DNA of 64,000 nucleotides from PUMD01 sp964599275 (GCA_964599275.1 CAZRFK010000003.1:1-64000), one strand, 5' to 3'. Positions 26,664-36,094 are shown, numbered from the stretch's first letter. A program made the numbers and translations. The notes: generated by a model not told the origin, from the letters alone.

Positions 26664-27548
26664 TCAATCTCCCTCATACTCACGCAGGACATCCAGGGTC
26701 ATGCATGTTGCTCCACCTTTCATGCAGTGCGACAGTTCTTCACCGGTATAAACCCGGACCTGCACCCCGGCAGCCTCCAGATCTCTTCTGACCCGCGGGT
26801 AATCCTTTAACATCACGCATTTGCCCGGACCAACAGCCAGAACGTTGGCACCAAGACCCATATCGAACTCATCATCAGACACATCAACAAACTCAATTCC
26901 CTGACCCTGCAGGAACTGGACCATTTCCACAGACATGATCTTTTTGTAGGCCACTGCCAGGTCATAATCAACCAGACTGATAAATGATGCCAGGTGCATG
27001 ACATCATCTTTCCCAGTCCAGTGCGGCACCGGCATACATTTCACTTCAATCCCCAGATCGGCCATAAATTCTATGAATTCCTCACCATGAGATGCATTGG
27101 TTCGATATGAACGCCCGGCTAAAAGCAGATCTCTTCTCAACCAGATAAAATCTCCACCATCGGCGGTCATCGGTTTTTCCATTCGGTATATGATGGGAAT
27201 ATCGAGCCGCTGCAGGGCCTCCTCAACCACGGCACTTTCTCCCCGGCGGACCGATTTGCCGGACCTGAGGATAACTGCTCCCTCATCGGTGATGAGTGCG
27301 CTGTCACAGGTGAAGACCGAATCACAGAGTCCCTCTGCTTGCCCTTTCACGTAGTGGACCTGTACTCCCAGCTGCCGCAGAATATCAGCAAACTTATCGT
27401 GCTCATCCTGAGCCTCTTTCAAATCCGGTTCCCTCTCATAACCCCAGGTGTCAACCCAGTCGTGGTCTGAATGCCGATTCCAGCTGGGTCTTCTCAACAG
27501 GCATTTCCTCAACGGTGCAACAGAAGACTGCGCCCCATGATTCCTCAT
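26664..27548 (-). CDS. DDAH / arginine deiminase superfamily amidinohydrolase
   Basis: Cytoplasmic enzyme of 294 residues from the guanidino-modifying superfamily (pentein fold). The catalytic histidine is His185 in DVMHLASF and the nucleophilic cysteine Cys282 in GGATCMTLDV; ADGGDF carries acidic guanidine-binding residues. Size and motifs are closer to dimethylarginine dimethylaminohydrolase and related hydrolases than to the 400-residue arginine deiminase. The substrate may be a methylated arginine or another guanidino compound. AAAGGAG precedes ATG 27548 by 9 nt. It is divergent from the trp operon. Confidence 0.88.
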   Translation of the reverse strand: MRNHGAQSSVAPLRKCLLRRPSWNRHSDHDWVDTWGYEREPDLKEAQDEHDKFADILRQLGVQVHYVKGQAEGLCDSVFTCDSALITDEGAVILRSGKSVRRGESAVVEEALQRLDIPIIYRMEKPMTADGGDFIWLRRDLLLAGRSYRTNASHGEEFIEFMADLGIEVKCMPVPHWTGKDDVMHLASFISLVDYDLAVAYKKIMSVEMVQFLQGQGIEFVDVSDDEFDMGLGANVLAVGPGKCVMLKDYPRVRRDLEAAGVQVRVYTGEELSHCMKGGATCMTLDVLREYEGD

Positions 27549-27792
27549 TATCTTTTCTCCTTTCAGTTACACACAATCCGCACCCTGCCCCTTAAAAGCC
27601 TACACCATAAAATGATAGCACATGAAGTGCTGACACATGAAAACAGCAAGTGATTACCAGGCACAAACTGGGATAACATGCCTTGCGTGATACTGTCTTT
27701 TGGACTGCGGGCCAATTTCGATATGTTATCCCATGATGGATCGAACTGCCGCAAAGCCAGTGCAAGAGCCATCTAAGCTGATAATCACATGC

Positions 27793-27821
27793 TTTACAGG
27801 GTGATCGTGGTGTGATATAAA
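27793..27821 (+). promoter_or_regulatory. Promoter of the trp operon
   Basis: TTTACA (27793-27798), 17-bp spacer and TATAAA (27816-27821) preceded by TGA as an extended -10. Transcription should begin near 27828, just before the T-box leader. Confidence 0.75.
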
Positions 27822-27827
27822 ATATCT

Positions 27828-28102
27828 AATACTTAAATACTTTGAAAGGCGATGCGCGGGAGGAGTATCCGTCAAACCTGAACCGTAGCGAGTCGGAGAT
27901 AGTGAAAGCCCGATGTTTGGGATGGCGGTGAATGGGCCCGCAAGCTGCAGGTCGAAAGGCGTTCGCCGTGTAGGCTGAGCCGGAACCTCTACCGTTATAT
28001 TGAGGCAGGTGTGAATACGCACTTGGCCGAGAGAAGCGCAGGTTGCGCTTCAGATGGGTGGCACCACGGAACCTTCCGTCCCATTGGGACAGGAGGTTTT
28101 TT
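27828..28102 (+). promoter_or_regulatory. T-box leader (tRNA-Trp type), Stem I plus first antiterminator/terminator
   Basis: T-box riboswitch that senses uncharged tRNA. Stem I spans about 27850-27945; GCGCGGG near 27855 pairs with the CCCGC following the specifier, and TGG at 27933-27935 (after GAA) is the best specifier codon, matching tryptophan. The conserved T-box GGGTGGCACCACGG is at 28056-28069. The terminator pairs CCTTCCGTCCC (28072-28082) with GGGACAGGAGG (28086-28096), followed by TTTTTT. The bulge TGGC would pair with a G73 discriminator, as in known bacterial tRNA-Trp. Confidence 0.9.
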
Positions 28103-28207
28103 GTTTTTTAGAGGAAATAGGTCAGGTTCATTACGGTCTTTCGCACCTAGAACCCATACAGGGTGGTACAACGGCACCGTCCGTCCCTTCAGGGGCGGAC
28201 GTTTTTG
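28103..28207 (+). promoter_or_regulatory. Second T-box antiterminator/terminator module without Stem I
   Basis: A second T-box sequence GGGTGGTACAACGG lies at 28161-28174, followed by the terminator CGTCCGTCCC/GGGGCGGACG (28178-28201) and TTTTTG. Only 58 nt separate it from the first terminator, too little for another Stem I. The bulge reads TGGT here instead of TGGC. Confidence 0.8.
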
Positions 28208-28242
28208 TTTGTATCCAGCTTCACTGAAAGGAGAAACAACCC

Positions 28243-29727
28243 ATGTTATGTCCAGGACTAGAAAAATACTGTCAGCTAGCCCAGGAAGGAGGCGTCGTCC
28301 CCGTCTATGCGGATGTCATCGATGATGAGCATACTCCGACATCTTTGTATCGCAAGTTGAGTAATGATGCGCCGTCATATTTGTTGGAAAGTGTGGCCGG
28401 GGGAACACAAGTGGCCCGCCACTCCTTCATAGGCATTGACCCATTCGCAACCTTCACCCTTCGCGAGGATCACACAAAAGTAACGGGACTGGATAATCTC
28501 GAGCTGCCCGAAGACCCTTTCGATGCTTTGCGAGCCTGGATCGATTACTACACACCAGGCCAACAGACCCTCGACTTTGTCCGAGAACACCTACCTCCAT
28601 TTTTCGGTGGCGCCGTGGGATATCTCAGTTATGAAATGGCCGCTCATATTGAAGACATACCTGTTGCAGCCGGACAGTCAACCGACATACCGGACAGTCA
28701 GTTCATCATGTCCCGGTTGGTCGCGGCCTTTGATCATGCTACAAACCGCATCAAGTTGATAGTTAACACCCTTCCGGGGCAGGATCCGGAGGACGCTTAT
28801 CGTTGTGCAGAGGAAACAGTGCGAAAAATCTTGCGACGCATGGACCAACCACTTCCTCCATCCGAAGAAAGGCCTCCACCGACATCTTTTGAACCGAGCA
28901 GCAATATGCAAAAAGAGGCTTTCACTGCCAGCGTGGAGCGGGCCCGCGACTACATACGGGCCGGAGACATCTTTCAAGTGGTTCTCTCACAGAGACTGCA
29001 AATCCCCCTCAGGACTTCCAGCTTCACAGTTTATCGGCATTTGCGCTCAGTAAACCCTTCCCCTTATACCTTTCATCTCAATCTACCCGATGTTACCCTG
29101 GTTGGTTCATCGCCTGAGCTACTGGTCAGAGTGGTGGATCAGGTGGTGGAGACCAGACCCCTGGCCGGCACGCAGCCAAGAGGTCACGATGACGCTGAAG
29201 ACCAGCTCCTGGAAGAAAAACTGCGAAATGACGAAAAAGAACGGGCCGAACACATCATGCTGGTGGATCTCGGCCGCAACGATATTGGTCGCGTCGCAAA
29301 ATACGGAAGCGTCCGGGTCCCCGAGCTGATCGAAGTCGAACGATACTCACACGTCATGCACCTGGTATCTCACGTAAAGGGAGAGCTGCGACCGGACAAG
29401 GATGCAATTGACGCCCTCAAGGCCTGTTTTCCGGCCGGGACCTTAACAGGAGCTCCCAAAGTGCGGGCCATGGAGATTATTGCCGAAATGGAACCCGACC
29501 GACGAGGCCCTTATGGAGGCGCGGTCGGATACCTGGGGTTTTCTGGTAACCTGGACAGCTGCATCATCATCCGTACGGTAGTCATCAAGGATGGCCGCGC
29601 TTATGTCCAGGCCGGCGCCGGAATCGTGGCTGACTCTGAACCGCAAAGCGAATACCATGAGACTCTCAATAAAGCAGACGCCTTACTCGCCGCTTTGAAA
29701 CAGGCTGAAGGGAGTATGCTACCATGA
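28243..29727 (+). CDS. trpE: Anthranilate synthase component I
   Basis: Large subunit (494 residues) that makes anthranilate from chorismate with ammonia supplied by TrpG; first committed step of tryptophan synthesis, in the cytoplasm. The chorismate-binding domain shows FQVVLSQR, PSPYTFHLNL, the ETRPLAGT region, DEKERAEHIMLVDLGRNDIGR and GAPKVRAMEII, GGAVGYLGFSGN. The feedback-inhibition region near the N-terminus (PSYLLESV) retains the usual LLES. ATG 28243 has AAAGGAG 9 nt upstream. It is the first gene after the T-box leader and overlaps trpG by 4 nt (ATGA). Confidence 0.97.
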   Translation: MLCPGLEKYCQLAQEGGVVPVYADVIDDEHTPTSLYRKLSNDAPSYLLESVAGGTQVARHSFIGIDPFATFTLREDHTKVTGLDNLELPEDPFDALRAWIDYYTPGQQTLDFVREHLPPFFGGAVGYLSYEMAAHIEDIPVAAGQSTDIPDSQFIMSRLVAAFDHATNRIKLIVNTLPGQDPEDAYRCAEETVRKILRRMDQPLPPSEERPPPTSFEPSSNMQKEAFTASVERARDYIRAGDIFQVVLSQRLQIPLRTSSFTVYRHLRSVNPSPYTFHLNLPDVTLVGSSPELLVRVVDQVVETRPLAGTQPRGHDDAEDQLLEEKLRNDEKERAEHIMLVDLGRNDIGRVAKYGSVRVPELIEVERYSHVMHLVSHVKGELRPDKDAIDALKACFPAGTLTGAPKVRAMEIIAEMEPDRRGPYGGAVGYLGFSGNLDSCIIIRTVVIKDGRAYVQAGAGIVADSEPQSEYHETLNKADALLAALKQAEGSMLP

Positions 29728-30302
29728 TTGTTGTCCTTGATAACTACGACTCCTTCACCTACAACCTCGTGCAATACCTCGGAGAATTGGGACCCGAAAC
29801 GCATGTTGTTCGCAATGATCAGATCACAGTAGATGAAATCCGGGCTATGAAACCGGAACAGATTGTCATTTCTCCTGGCCCAGGTACACCAGAGACGGCT
29901 GGCATCAGCGTTGAGCTCATCGGGGCCCTCGGTTCTGAGATTCCTATTCTTGGTGTTTGTCTCGGTCATCAAGCCATTGGTGTGGCTTATGGATGCCAGG
30001 TTCGATCTGCTCCAGTACTCATGCACGGAAAGACCTCACGGATCAATCATGACGCCGAAACCATATACCGCGATGTATCGAACCCCTTCGTGGCCACGCG
30101 GTATCACTCGCTGACCATTGATGAAACCACACTGACTCCGCAACTGCAGGTGACCGCCCGCGATACCGAGGGAGCCTTGATGGGACTCAGACACCGAGAA
30201 CATCCCGTAGAAGGTGTGCAATTTCATCCCGAGTCGATACTGACCCAGCAGGGAAAACGCATTCTTTACAACTTCTGTTCAATGGGAGGTGAGAAACATT
30301 GA
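29724..30302 (+). CDS. trpG: Anthranilate synthase component II (glutamine amidotransferase)
   Basis: Class I glutamine amidotransferase of 192 residues that supplies ammonia to TrpE. DNYDSFTYNLVQYL opens the protein; the nucleophile is the cysteine of GVCLGHQAIG, and the VEGVQFHPESI motif supplies the histidine and glutamate. It is a separate protein, not fused to trpD. In some relatives the same subunit also serves PabB; no pab gene is in the window. Overlaps at both ends (4 nt with trpE, 4 nt with trpD) indicate translational coupling. Confidence 0.97.
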   Translation: MIVVLDNYDSFTYNLVQYLGELGPETHVVRNDQITVDEIRAMKPEQIVISPGPGTPETAGISVELIGALGSEIPILGVCLGHQAIGVAYGCQVRSAPVLMHGKTSRINHDAETIYRDVSNPFVATRYHSLTIDETTLTPQLQVTARDTEGALMGLRHREHPVEGVQFHPESILTQQGKRILYNFCSMGGEKH

Positions 30303-31372
30303 CCCAACTCAATAGCAAACAAAATGGCCGCCTTTCCCACTACATCGAGCAACTGATAGGCGGGGGCGATCTGGACGAATCTGCGGCGGAAGAAGCCATG
30401 GACCTCATTATGAGCGGCCGCGCAACTCCAAGCCAGGTGGCCGGTTATCTGGTCGCCTTGCGGATGAAGGGTGAAACAGTAGATGAAATCACCGGAAGCG
30501 CTCGAAGTATGCGTCAAGCTGCCACCAGAGTCAATGTCCGACAAAGCCCTGTGGTCGATACATGCGGAACGGGTGGAGACGGACAGAACACTTTCAACAT
30601 CTCCACTGCAGCAGCTTTCGTGGCTGCCGCCGCAGGCGTTCCAGTTGCGAAACACGGCAACCGCTCAGTATCCTCAGCCTGCGGAAGCGCAGATGTTCTC
30701 GAGACCCTGGGAGTGCGGCTGACTTTGACCCCTGAACAGGTCGCACGCTGTGTGGAGCAAATCGGTATCGGTTTTCTGTTCGCCCCTCGTTTTCACCAAG
30801 CCATGAAACACGCCATGGGTCCGCGAAAGGAACTGGCCATTCGAACGGTGTTCAACATCCTGGGGCCCCTGACCAACCCTGCCGGAGCTGATGTACAACT
30901 GGTAGGCGTGTACGATCCGGAGCTAACAGAATCCATAGCCAGGGTGCTCGGACGTTTGGGAGCCCATGAAGCCTGGGTGGTTCATGGCAATGGATTGGAT
31001 GAGTTGACCCTGTCCGGCGTTTCCCGTGTCAGTCGTTTTCGTCGCATAGATCAAAGCGTCGAGACTTTCGAAATCACCCCACAACAAGTCGGTCTACGTC
31101 GGCAACCTGTCGAGTGTCTCAGCGGCGGCGATGCCCGCGAGAACGCGCGGTTGTTACGGGCAGTGCTCGAAGGAGAGCCAGGTGCTCGACGGGATGCAGT
31201 ACTGCTAAATGCTGCGGCTGCCCTCACCGCAGCAGGGAAGGCAAATCATCTCGAACATGGAATTCAACAGGCCGCCCGGGCCGTGGACGAGGGAAAAGCC
31301 CTGCGGCTGTTAGAAAAATTGGTGGACCTGACGCAGACACTCGATGAGGAGGATAAAACGTATGACGGGTAA
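30299..31372 (+). CDS. trpD: Anthranilate phosphoribosyltransferase
   Basis: Enzyme of 357 residues that joins anthranilate to PRPP. Diagnostic motifs: VDTCGTGGDGQNTFNIST (PRPP/metal loop), KHGNRSVSSACGSADVLE, FAPRFHQAMKHAMGPRKELAIRTVFNILGPLTNPA and the VVHGNGLDE region. The TTG start at 30299 lies 7 nt after GGGAGGTG and overlaps the trpG stop as TTGA. The end overlaps the trpC/F start by 11 nt. Confidence 0.97.
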   Translation: MTQLNSKQNGRLSHYIEQLIGGGDLDESAAEEAMDLIMSGRATPSQVAGYLVALRMKGETVDEITGSARSMRQAATRVNVRQSPVVDTCGTGGDGQNTFNISTAAAFVAAAAGVPVAKHGNRSVSSACGSADVLETLGVRLTLTPEQVARCVEQIGIGFLFAPRFHQAMKHAMGPRKELAIRTVFNILGPLTNPAGADVQLVGVYDPELTESIARVLGRLGAHEAWVVHGNGLDELTLSGVSRVSRFRRIDQSVETFEITPQQVGLRRQPVECLSGGDARENARLLRAVLEGEPGARRDAVLLNAAAALTAAGKANHLEHGIQQAARAVDEGKALRLLEKLVDLTQTLDEEDKTYDG

Positions 31373-32861
31373 GGGGAAACATTTTCTCGACATCATTGCC
31401 CAAGATATTGAGATGCGCGTACAACAACTTTACCGGGCCGGAAATCCCGACCGTCTGGAGGCAGCAGCAAAACGAGCTTCGAAACCGCGAGGTTTCCTGC
31501 GCCGCTTAGAACACACGGCCAAACGCTACGGATTTGCCCTCATCACAGAGTTCAAACGGGCTTCTCCATCCAGAGGTAAAATTGCCGACCACTTTCACGT
31601 CGGCCGGGTGGCGTTGGAGTACGAGGTGAATGGAGCAGCCTGTCTATCAATCCTCACCGAAAAAGAGCATTTTGCCGGATCGGAAGAGGACCTGAAAACG
31701 GCGGCTTCCGCATCATCGCTTCCCATTTTGCGAAAGGATTTCATCCTGGATCCGCTGCAGATCACCGAGGCCAGAGCAATGGGAGCTGACGCAGTTCTCC
31801 TCATCGCAGGTATGCTAAGTGCAAACGAACTTGAAAACCTCCTGGAATCGGCCGCAACATGGGGTATGGATGCCATCGTGGAAGTACACAACGACGAGGA
31901 AATGGATGCAGCCCTCGATGCCGGCGCCCGGATTATCGGCATTAATAATCGCAACCTGCAAACCCTTGAAACGGATCTAAAAACCACGTCTCGATTGGCG
32001 CCCCGGGCGGTGCAATCTGGTGCTTTTGTGGTGGGTGAAAGTGGTGTGCGGCAGACCTCCGATCTCGTACAGTTCAGACGAGCAGGAGTGCGAGCGGCTT
32101 TAGTGGGAACTTCTTTGATGCAGAACGACCAACCCGGTACAGGGGTGTCTACCCTATTGGCAGAATCCGAAAAACCGGGTTCCCAAGCTGATCCCAGAGG
32201 TTGGATCAAAGTCTGCGGCATAACTGATCCAGGGGCGATCAACGCTGCGCGCACCGCTGGTGCAGACGCCCTGGGCTTTATTTTCGCTCCCTCGCCGCGA
32301 CGGATATCGTTTCAAAACGCTGGCGAACTGGCCCAAATTATTCCGCCTGGCATCGCCCGAGTGGGCGTCTTCGTAAATCCGAGTGAGGAAGAAATCCACC
32401 GCGCTCATCGAGCGGCCAAACTGGACTGGCTTCAGCTTCACGGAGACGAGACACCGGAGAAATGTCATAAACTGTCATCAGGAGAGCACATGATCATCAA
32501 GAGCCTGCAAGTAGAGGCCAGGAGCGACCTGGACAAAATCAAAAAATATGCCAGAGTAGCCGATGCCATCCTCCTGGACAGCCAGCATCCCAGTCTGCGA
32601 GGGGGCACCGGCAGGACGATGGACTGGAATCTGGCGAGTGAAGCATCCACCCTCGCTGCTGATGCCGGTACTCGTCTTATATTGGCCGGAGGATTGCAAC
32701 CTGAAAACGTCCACCAGGCCATAACTGCCGTCAGACCCGGCGGAGTTGACGCCTCATCTGGACTGGAAAGAAAACCGGGAGTCAAGGATGAACACAAAAT
32801 AATGCAGTATGTCGAACAGGCCCGCAGCGCATTTCGAGGGGAGTCGAAACAATATGACTGA
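31362..32861 (+). CDS. trpCF: Bifunctional indole-3-glycerol-phosphate synthase / phosphoribosylanthranilate isomerase
   Basis: Fusion of 499 residues. Residues 1-265 are TrpC: ALITEFKRASPSRG with the catalytic lysine, LSILTEKEHFAGS, PILRKDFILDP, IGINNRNLQTLETD and VGESGVR. After a short linker (EKPGSQADPRGW), residues from about 280 are TrpF: IKVCGITDPG with its cysteine, ALGFIFAPSPRRIS, VGVFVN, LDWLQLHGDE, LLDS, GGTGRTMDW, LAGGLQPENV and the GVDASSGLE phosphate site. The two sequential reactions are thus on one chain, as in E. coli; in Bacillota they are usually separate genes. GAGGAGG lies 9 nt before ATG 31362. The next start overlaps by 8 nt. Confidence 0.96.
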   Translation: MTGKGKHFLDIIAQDIEMRVQQLYRAGNPDRLEAAAKRASKPRGFLRRLEHTAKRYGFALITEFKRASPSRGKIADHFHVGRVALEYEVNGAACLSILTEKEHFAGSEEDLKTAASASSLPILRKDFILDPLQITEARAMGADAVLLIAGMLSANELENLLESAATWGMDAIVEVHNDEEMDAALDAGARIIGINNRNLQTLETDLKTTSRLAPRAVQSGAFVVGESGVRQTSDLVQFRRAGVRAALVGTSLMQNDQPGTGVSTLLAESEKPGSQADPRGWIKVCGITDPGAINAARTAGADALGFIFAPSPRRISFQNAGELAQIIPPGIARVGVFVNPSEEEIHRAHRAAKLDWLQLHGDETPEKCHKLSSGEHMIIKSLQVEARSDLDKIKKYARVADAILLDSQHPSLRGGTGRTMDWNLASEASTLAADAGTRLILAGGLQPENVHQAITAVRPGGVDASSGLERKPGVKDEHKIMQYVEQARSAFRGESKQYD

Positions 32862-34101
32862 GCGTAATATTGGAAAGCATGATATGCAGCCGGGGGACAA
32901 TCCGGGACCGGACGGCCGTTTCGGTAAGTACGGCGGGCGCTTTGTGCCCGAGACCCTCATCCCAGCTCTGAACGAATTGGCGGAAATTTATCGGGAGCAG
33001 ATAAAGGACCCTTCTTTCCAGGAGACTCTGCAGCACTACCTTTCTTCCTATGTGGGACGTCCAACTCCTCTGACGCGGGCCCCACAGCTGGAGCGAGAGT
33101 TGGGGGCGAAAATCTATTTCAAGCGGGAAGACCTCAACCACACCGGCGCTCACAAGATAAACAACACCCTGGGGCAAGTTCTGTTGGCGCGCCGTATGGG
33201 GCGCAAGCGTATCATTGCGGAGACCGGTGCTGGTCAGCACGGGGTGGCCACCGCCACTGCTGCCGCACTCTTCGGAATGGATTGTGTGGTGTACATGGGC
33301 CAGGAGGATATCGAGCGCCAAGCTCTTAACGTGTTTCGCATGCAGCTGCTAGGCGCCGAAGTGGTGCCGGTAACAAGCGGGAGCCAAACCCTCAAGGATG
33401 CCATCAACGAGGCAATCCGTGACTGGGCTACCCATGTGGACGACAGCTACTACGTGATCGGATCTGTGGTAGGGCCGCACCCCTATCCGGTTATGGTCCG
33501 GGATTTCCAGAAAATTGTAGGCGAGGAGGCCCGCTCGCAGATTCAATCAGTAGAGGGGCGCAACCCCGATTTTGTCGTGGCCTGTGTAGGTGGGGGTAGC
33601 AATGCCATGGGGATATTTTATCCCTTCGTTCGCGACAACAATGTCCGTCTGGTGGGGGTGGAAGCAGGTGGTCAGGGACTTGATAACATGCGGCACTCGG
33701 CCTCCCTCACGGCCGGTGATCCCGGTGTGCTGCACGGAGCCATGACGTACTTGCTGCACGATGAAGACGGTCAGATTATCCCGGCCCACTCAGTATCTGC
33801 GGGACTGGACTATCCTGGTGTAGGCCCAGAACATGCGTTTTTGAAGGATGCAGGTCGCGTAGAGTACGTTACCGTAGACGATAAGCGCGCCCTCGAGGGA
33901 TTTGCGTGGTTGGCAAAAGCCGAGGGCATCATTCCCGCCCTGGAGCCGGCGCACGCGGTCGCGCATTTGAAGAATCTGCCGTTGGACGAAATTGACGGTG
34001 AAGCAATTATTCTGGTCTGCTTATCGGGTCGTGGAGATAAAGACGTAGCCCAGGTGGCGCAGCTTACCACAGAGGAAGAGAACGATCATCATGAAATCTG
34101 A
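32854..34101 (+). CDS. trpB: Tryptophan synthase beta subunit
   Basis: PLP enzyme of 415 residues that joins indole and serine in complex with TrpA. The Schiff-base lysine is in HTGAHKINN; ETGAGQHG, CVGGGSNAMGIFYPF and GRGDKD form the cofactor site. It is TrpB1-type, by the KYGGRFVPETLIPAL beginning and by the TrpA-linked position. ATG 32854 follows GAGGGGAG by 9 nt; a frame open further upstream lies inside trpF and lacks a site. trpA follows at 13 bp. Confidence 0.97.
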   Translation: MTERNIGKHDMQPGDNPGPDGRFGKYGGRFVPETLIPALNELAEIYREQIKDPSFQETLQHYLSSYVGRPTPLTRAPQLERELGAKIYFKREDLNHTGAHKINNTLGQVLLARRMGRKRIIAETGAGQHGVATATAAALFGMDCVVYMGQEDIERQALNVFRMQLLGAEVVPVTSGSQTLKDAINEAIRDWATHVDDSYYVIGSVVGPHPYPVMVRDFQKIVGEEARSQIQSVEGRNPDFVVACVGGGSNAMGIFYPFVRDNNVRLVGVEAGGQGLDNMRHSASLTAGDPGVLHGAMTYLLHDEDGQIIPAHSVSAGLDYPGVGPEHAFLKDAGRVEYVTVDDKRALEGFAWLAKAEGIIPALEPAHAVAHLKNLPLDEIDGEAIILVCLSGRGDKDVAQVAQLTTEEENDHHEI

Positions 34102-34114
34102 AAGAGGAGAGACC

Positions 34115-34927
34115 ATGCAAAACCGACTGTTAACATGTCTCGAAAAACTGCAGACCCGACAAGAGGGAGCACTGATAGGCTATCTTCCGGCGGGAGATCC
34201 TGATCTTAAAATCAGTGTCGATGCTATGGATGCAGTCATACAGGGAGGAGCAGACATTCTCGAAATCGGAATCCCCTTTTCCGATCCCCTGGCTGACGGC
34301 CCGGCCATTCAAGCTGCTGGTGTTCGCGCACTCCGGGCGGGTTTCAGGCTTGAGTGTGCTTTCGAGGCGGCACGAAATCTCCGCCAGCGGCACTCCACAG
34401 TGCCCATTCTTCTCATGACCTACGCAAATCCCGTGCTGCGCTGTGGACCTGATATCTTTGCGACGAAAGCGCGACAGGCCGGTGTAGATGGGTTGCTCAT
34501 CCCAGATGTACCCCTGGAGGAAACAGGGCCCTTCGAGTCAGCATGTCTCGAAAAAGATTTAATCCTGGTGTCTTTCGCCGCCCCCACTACAGGAAAGACC
34601 CGTTTACAGGCCATCGCAAGCGGTGCGCAGGGTTTCATCTACACCGTGGCTCTTACAGGCGTAACTGGTTCAGGAGCCGGCCCACACGAGCATCTTCGGC
34701 GATGCGTCCAAACCCTGAAGAAGGCAGGGTCACCTGCAGTAATGGTGGGTTTCGGTATATCCACTCCTGAAGACGTGCATGACCTCGCTGGTACTGGTGA
34801 TGGCGTCGTCGTCGGGACGGCCTTTGTACGGACATTGCAGCAGGGATTGAATGAGGATCCACAATCAGCAATCAAGAAGGTGCGAGGGTTGGCGCAAGAT
34901 CTCAAAAACGCACTGCGGAACCGGTAG
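34115..34927 (+). CDS. trpA: Tryptophan synthase alpha subunit
   Basis: TIM-barrel enzyme of 270 residues that cleaves indole-3-glycerol phosphate to indole for TrpB. The catalytic glutamate is in LEIGIPFSDPLADGP and the aspartate in GVDGLLIPDVPLEE; the phosphate-binding loops GVTGSG and VVGTAFV are present. ATG 34115 is preferred because AGAGGAG is 5 nt upstream; ATG 34091 in the same frame lies inside trpB with no site. It is the last gene of the trp operon; no strong terminator is directly downstream. Confidence 0.97.
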   Translation: MQNRLLTCLEKLQTRQEGALIGYLPAGDPDLKISVDAMDAVIQGGADILEIGIPFSDPLADGPAIQAAGVRALRAGFRLECAFEAARNLRQRHSTVPILLMTYANPVLRCGPDIFATKARQAGVDGLLIPDVPLEETGPFESACLEKDLILVSFAAPTTGKTRLQAIASGAQGFIYTVALTGVTGSGAGPHEHLRRCVQTLKKAGSPAVMVGFGISTPEDVHDLAGTGDGVVVGTAFVRTLQQGLNEDPQSAIKKVRGLAQDLKNALRNR

Positions 34928-35575
34928 AAGGGCTGCATCTCCGATTAATCACCGTGGCGACAAATAGTGTATCTTCCCTGGGGGGTAGTGGCCGTATCAA
35001 GTCCAATTACCGCGCTGAGCGATTTCTAATTCCTCAGATTGGCTGCTGGATTTCGCAAGAGAAGCTGCAGGGAACAGCAACGGATCGTGCAGGTGATGAA
35101 AACATTTTCAAATGGGCTGAGTTTAAGCCTCTTGAAACCTGTCTACTGCCCAGTTCTTCCATGCCCCTGCGGACACCCGCTCTGGTAGGGATCCGCCCCC
35201 ACAAAGCGGGTGGATCCCTGGTTCGGGTATGGGGAATTCCAAGGTTTATACCACCGAGATAGCACTTGAAGAATGAGGGGGTTCATGCTCAGATCCGCCC
35301 TCAGTCCGTGAAACACAATCAAGCAATTAGCACAAAAGAGCAGGGGCCACTTGGGAGATGGGATTTTATGAAATTCGAACCTGAATAGCTGCTCTGCATA
35401 CCTTGAAAAAGGAGGTGGTTTACATATTATCCTCGAGCACAACAGTGATGAAGATACAAAGAGTGGTTCGCAGGCTGCTTTCAGCGACAGCAACAGTTAT
35501 GCCCTGCGGCATCTGCGTAGGCCTAAAAAGAAGCATAGGAGATTATCTGAACGGGATATAAAAGGAGCAAACCCG
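34928..35575. other. Intergenic region after trpA
   Basis: About 650 bp. A strong hairpin lies at 35187-35219 (AGGGATCC and CCC pairing with GGG and GGATCCCT, one G-U pair) but has no T-run, so its role is unclear. AAAGGAGGTG at 35408-35417 precedes a short frame (48 codons from GTG 35416) and, in another phase, an ATT-initiated frame open into the CAP gene. Neither is convincing. Confidence 0.4.
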
Positions 35576-36013
35576 GTGAAGGGAAGCAGCATTTTCGCCT
35601 CCGAATACCCTCAATCCCGGCTCATAAAACAGGATGAGCACAGATTGCTGCATCTGGCCAATCAGAGCCGCCGCGAGACCGGCCTGAAACCACTTGCTCT
35701 CCACACTGGCATCTCACACCTGGCGCGGGTCAAGGCCTACGACATCATAACCGAAAACTACTTCAACCACGAATCACCAACATACGGAAGCATATATGAT
35801 ATGCTGCGAAAGGCAGATATACCATTCGTGCGCGCTGGTGAAAATCTGGCCAAGGGCAGTCACTGCGATGTTATCCACTGCCGCCTTATGAACAGCAGCG
35901 GACACAGGCGAAATATTCTGCGTCCGCATTTCAGTACTGCCGGCATGGCAGCTCTCAGCAAAAAACCGTCGGGATTGGTCGTTGTACAGGTGTTTGTTGG
36001 ACACCATAATTAG
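35576..36013 (+). CDS. CAP/SCP-domain protein (YkwD-like)
   Basis: Protein of 145 residues made almost entirely of a CAP (SCP/PR1) domain: HLARVKAYDIITENYFNHESPTYGSIYDML, RAGENLAKG and NSSGHRRNIL are the usual landmarks, with the His and Glu of the CAP cavity. Bacillota homologues are often secreted and carry LysM or stalk domains; here no signal peptide is seen from the GTG start at 35576 (AAAGGAG 8 nt upstream). The same frame is open for about 50 more codons upstream, ending KGANPV, so a longer form from a rare start at 35426 is possible. The function is unknown. Confidence 0.82.
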   Translation: MKGSSIFASEYPQSRLIKQDEHRLLHLANQSRRETGLKPLALHTGISHLARVKAYDIITENYFNHESPTYGSIYDMLRKADIPFVRAGENLAKGSHCDVIHCRLMNSSGHRRNILRPHFSTAGMAALSKKPSGLVVVQVFVGHHN

Positions 36014-36094
36014 CTTTCAGGCCCGAGAGGGATGAGCAAAAAAACGCCGCCTGCTGCGCCATCATCTCCTCAATGATTGGTCCTCTCTGACACC

